Of a stretch of 64,000 nt of DNA, positions 60,011 through 64,000 are shown piece by piece; the stretch's first letter is position 1; each line of letters opens with the position of its first letter. A program made the translations under genes and the position numbers. The stretch lies in NCBI GenBank assembly GCA_963556255.1, contig OY744609.1, positions 8,012,017 through 8,076,016 of the forward strand, read 5' to 3'. The notes under the pieces are model-generated. The model was not told where the DNA came from. It saw only the letters and a list, made by a program, of their open reading frames with translations, and made no database searches. Origin of the DNA: Allolobophora icterica (lineage: Eukaryota; Annelida; Clitellata; Crassiclitellata; Lumbricidae).

Positions 60011-61260
60011 ATTATATAGACAGTAGTTTAAAATTTGTATCTTCGCTCTAAAAAAATTTCGTTCCTACATGAAATAGGCAACATGGAAAGCAATTTTTTA
60101 TGATCAGACATGCATACTGATATTGCCAAAAAAATTCCATCAAAGAAAACTTGCACATTAATTTTTTATAGCACTTTATGTACAAACTTCAAAACATACA
60201 TGGTCAATCCATGCCAAATCAACCAAAATCTACACTTTTTCCCACTCACCGACTCAGAATTTCTTGAATTTTTTATCAAATATTCCCGATCATTGGTTAT
60301 GAAAAACTGGAAAGTTTCACATGTCTACAGCAAAAACTGACCGATATATGGGCTGTTGACGTTGGTGGGGATAGGACAAAAATTGTACGTGAATTTGCGT
60401 CGACGAAATTCTTGTAATTTTCAGACTTCCACAACTTTTGATCTAGAGCAGCTACACACATTTGGTTTTCAGTTTTGAATTCTAAGCATTACATAGATTT
60501 ACACAATGAAGTAAAATTTGTTGTCTTTGATATAAGCAATTAACAAGAGTTGTTGAAAAGTGTCAAAAAAATCTTGCCGAACCCATTTTTTTTCATGTTT
60601 GATGACACACTGCACCTGCAGTAGGCTATATGTCAGAGAGCAATAATTTTTGTGTGGGTTTATTTAGCTACTGGTGGAGTTGTGAACAGGTAAAATATTT
60701 TTTTGCCTTGGTTGACAGGAACTGCTGTAGCACTCATCCAATTATCCTTAATCTCCATGACAGTGGTCACTTTCAACTGATCAAGTGGTTATGTGTGTCA
60801 ACTGATAAACAAGTCAAACATACATCTTTGGAAAGCTTGAAGAACAACTTTTCACTGATACAAAATTTGTGTTGGTGCTCTGAGGATTAGATTATTAAAT
60901 TATTTTTTCAAAAACCATGATTTTTGCAGTTTGCATTGGTATTATGTTAATTGCACAAAATACATAATTTGAAAGTAGATGGGGGGCCTACTACTGAGTT
61001 TCAATTAAATGCACTCTAAAGTTGTGAATAAAGCACACATTCCACATGAAAAATTGCAGAACTTTAATAAGTGTGTCTGCAAATTGTTTGAACAAATGTT
61101 CTGTTTCATATATAATTTTATCATTCAATCGATAATGCCGTCCTGTTGTGGTTATGGATGGCATAGGTATAAGTCATAGTAAATGTTCTGTTGACACCCA
61201 AAATCATCTTTATTTTTGGGCCATTGTATCAATGGTGAATTCGTGTTTCTGGAACCTTCT
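60010..61260. other. Unclassified AT-rich stretch
   Basis: Frames at 60110-60340 and 60630-60890 are open ~80 codons but I recognise nothing in them. Possibly internal sequence of the surrounding transposons. Confidence 0.35.
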
Positions 61261-61309
61261 TGGCATCTTTAAATCTGGCCTTGTATTCATCTCTTAGCAA
61301 CATCGCTTC

Positions 61310-63090
61310 TGTATTAGGCACATAGAAGAATTGGATGTTCAAGATGTTTAAGTCAGCTCTAAGAAACAGGTGCCGTGCACTTAAAATACGGTTTGTTGTG
61401 ATGGCTTGAAGACTTGCCCATGCTGCAAGATGTTTAGCTGCACCATTAATTCCGTCACAAGGCGACTTCCCATGACACTAGTAGCAAAAAGATGCCATTC
61501 AACACTCAAAGCCTTAAAATCACCTGGATGGTTGATGAGAATGCTCAAATGTTTAAAGTTCTTGTACTGGCTAGCAGCTTCATCAATGAAATACTCTATA
61601 GTCTTAAATACTCTATAGTCTTGATGGTTGGATGGAGGCACTGAATGTAGCTCATTACTACTTTTATGATGGCATGAAGTAAGGCATCATATTGCATAAA
61701 GTCACTCGTACAACACAGGTGCCTAAACACTGTATTTTACAATTTTTGAGTAGTGAATGGTAAATGGATAGAGAGTAGCCTAACTATTACTCCATTGGTG
61801 CCCATAACTTGCATCTTGTACAATAAAAGAATAATTCTTGCGAAGTCCACGAGTACTATCGCTGTTTCTGCTGCCAAGTTGCTGTTACAGATAAGAAACA
61901 TTTACCTGCATCACTAATTTAATCACAAGGCAACTTCCCAAAACGTCCAATTCAGCACTCAGCTTGAAATCATACAGAATGGTGCAGGGGAAATCTTTAA
62001 CAGACAATTTCGTAGCAAAGGCTCAGTCATTTTGCAGCACAGGCAATTAGTCTTCAAGCCATCACAATAAACCATATTTTAAGTGCACAGCAACTGTTTC
62101 TTAGAGCTGACTTCAACATCTTGAACATCCAATTCTTCTATATGCTTAATACAGTTCTAAACGATATTGTTAAAAGATGAATACGAGCCAGATTTAAAGA
62201 TGCCATGAAGGTTCCAGTAACACGAAATCAACTTTGCTATAGGGACCAAAGGTTCAATACAGTGGTACAGTTAAACGTCTTAGGCGGCATCTCAATGGAA
62301 TGTTCCCAGTTTTCTTCATTTTCACTGACTGTTCAACCACATATGGAATATCTTTGGATATTTTTGCACAATGATTCCATTTGTATTGTGCGTTGTTCAG
62401 GGTCCAGAATTGTTTCTTCCATGAAGTCACTGTTGTCCCAAACTACGGTTGTATGCACTTTTGGATGAAAAACAACTGGCACAATGCTGTTCTTGCTGAG
62501 CTCCATACTAGCTAAAGCTGTATCATGCTGTATAATGGTTGGATGTGAAAAACACAATGGCCAAATCCATGTAATAATGAAATTAGATTAGACGATCCAG
62601 TCCAGTGACGAATCATTACTAGAGCTAGATGCTTCGGAGTTGCAATTCTACCCTTCAATGACAAATACAAATATCTTGTGCAATTGATAGTAGTTTTCTG
62701 TCATTTTCACATGAAGTTTCAACAAAACCTGTATGTAAACCAACATCTGGTGAACCAGTAATCCAGGCTGAAAGATTATAAGGAACTTTGGTATTTCTTG
62801 TTTGGTTGATTGCAAATTCAAACCAGGAGTTGTTGGAGGCCAGACCGTACTACATCCTCGATAATTAGATATCAATCCTTTCAAGTGAACAGCGGCCATG
62901 TACATTCTTGTTGATTCGTGACAATAAACTTCTGTTTGCTGTCTTCTTAAATCATCTGCTGTATGGCCTTCAAATTCACGTTCCTCTGATTCTTTAGACT
63001 CCCACTGATCAGCTAACGATGTGGCTTTGTATGAAACATAAACAACTTCACTTGGGTTACATAGGAATGGCCATGAAAATTCCACCTGTG
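61310..63090 (-). pseudogene. Decayed transposon-type protein gene, minus
   Basis: Broken minus frames in collinear order: 63085-62648 (SYKATSLADQWESKESEERE, STRMYMAAVHLKGLISNYRG, CSTVWPPTTPGLN, HEST), then ~62640-62560 (PKHLAL ... RHWTGSSNLISLLHGFGH), 62557-62333 (HDTALASMELSKNS, HPKVHTTVVWDNSDFMEET) and 61641-61381 (HPGDFKALSVEWHLFATSVM then GSRLVTELM). I know this set from repetitive uncharacterised proteins of invertebrates; its transposon class is not settled to me. Several frameshifts and stops, and an internal inverted duplication. Confidence 0.6.
61318..62145. repeat. Inverted duplication inside the decayed transposon
   Basis: 61318-61425 (GAATTGGATGTTCAAGATGT ... TTGTGATGGCTTGAAGACT) is nearly the reverse complement of 62040-62145. 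Segments near 61440-61520 and 61890-61980 also match in direct orientation. Confidence 0.7.
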
Positions 63091-63579
63091 GATATTTTGA
63101 TTTCAGTTTCTTCTTCAGATTTAAAGATTTTACTCCAACAAAAGAAGATTCTATTTTTTCAAAATGTTATTGGACATATCGCAAAGTTTAACCATTCGAA
63201 TTATTAGAGTATTTCTTGCTCAATAAATACACAAATTTCTTGAAACACCCTCTGTCATACACAGTCCTTTCGTGTGAGAATTGGAACTGTTTATCTTCGT
63301 TCGTCACTAAACAACTAGTGTAGGTTTTCTTATATGATCTGTGATATCTGACTTCAATAGCTACACAGTCCTTTCTACACAGTCATTTCAAGGCAGCTTC
63401 TAAAGGTAATCCATCTGGAAAATAGGTAAAAATTCTCTATACAGTTTATGCAAACAAAATCCTCTTAAAATCCAATTACAATAAGATATGTTTTACACTG
63501 CACTGAATGCAAACAGATGGTTTTCTCCGACATATAGAATAAATAGACAGATACCTTCTAATTAGGCTCCCTCCTGTGC

Positions 63580-63915
63580 TTTATGCACAACCTTATAATT
63601 TATGACCTATTATGGACTCCATAACTTTTCCTCCCTGAGAAAGGTGACAGAAATTTTATCACCCAACTCTTATATTGCCTTAAATCAAACTATAACTAGC
63701 TTATTCATTGTTTCTTAGTTGTACTCTCTAACCAGATGCGGTCTTGACATTCCCACCTTCTTTGCGCTTATTTCCACGAGGAAGTTCGCCTGTTTTCTAC
63801 CGCCTCCTTAAGACTTCCCTTTTTAACCGTGGCTGGACTAGGAGCACCTCTGAGTAGGTTTCTTGAAGAGGCGCTATATAAATTATCAAAATGAATGAAT
63901 GAATGAATAATAAAC
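63580..63915 (+). mobile_element. LINE 3' end
   Basis: CTCCATAACTTTTCCTCCCT ... GCCTCCTTAAGACTTCCCTT then TTTAACCGTGGCTGGACTAG then GAGCACCTCTGAGTAGGTTT ... GAGGCGCTATATAAATTATC followed by (GAAT)n. Same 3' motif as 57715 and the SINE at 11370. Confidence 0.78.
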
Positions 63916-64000
63916 GAAAAATACAATACAGTACAAGACTTTATTCATATCATGCCCAAGAATTAATCTCCGGAACTTATTTATTAACTTCGGAATAACA

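Overview
This window is a piece of an animal nuclear genome with two multi-exon genes, both on the minus strand, in a dense field of transposable elements and satellites. The introns are long, the splice sites are canonical GT/AG, and there are tRNA-derived SINEs, truncated LINEs and DNA transposons with intact target-site duplications (TSDs). The larger gene encodes an Ig+EGF+transmembrane neuregulin, which suggests an invertebrate deuterostome or another marine invertebrate. I cannot name the species from sequence alone.

Gene 1 (35.4 to 6.4 kb, minus) is a neuregulin homologue. I rebuilt eight coding exons by reading splice sites and phases: signal peptide plus pre-Ig domain (34846-35362), two half-Ig exons (23086-23251, 19567-19688), two half-EGF exons (16342-16444, 15991-16061), a transmembrane exon (15250-15355) and two cytoplasmic-tail exons (8221-9044, 6402-7270). 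All phases agree and sum to 2778 nt, or 925 aa plus stop. Gene 2 (54.2 to 44.65 kb, minus) is an erlin (ERLIN1-like) SPFH protein of the ER membrane. It has eleven in-phase coding exons including a 23-nt micro-exon, 1038 nt in total (345 aa); only the last ~17 codons are uncertain. The two genes have no evident functional link.

The rest is repeats. Left end (0.3-5 kb): a DNA transposon inside which another has landed, the inner one carrying a 133-bp fold-back; then a 21-bp satellite carrying two more nested elements. Neuregulin introns (7-34 kb): several kb of microsatellite, a 2.35-kb TAGGGTGG-ended element with a decayed transposase-like reading frame, a 2.6-kb element with 30-bp inverted ends, and a hAT-like element with a transposase remnant. 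At 31-34.5 kb a LINE copy is split by a 9-bp-TSD element and by a 2.3-kb element that itself contains a 1.8-kb element. The intergenic region (35.7-44 kb) holds more nested elements and SINEs. Erlin introns contain a 72-bp satellite built of CAGGTGA motifs. Right end (57-64 kb): LINE 3' ends, a rearranged P-element/THAP9-like transposase and a second decayed transposon-type protein.

I saw no CRISPR array, operon, intact tRNA or rRNA gene, or unknown multi-gene system. The strongest novelty is the directly readable nested-insertion record (at least 15 elements with matching TSDs), one short element family with 9-bp TSDs, satellites that multiply gene-processing motifs beside erlin, and a cysteine-rich repetitive neuregulin tail.
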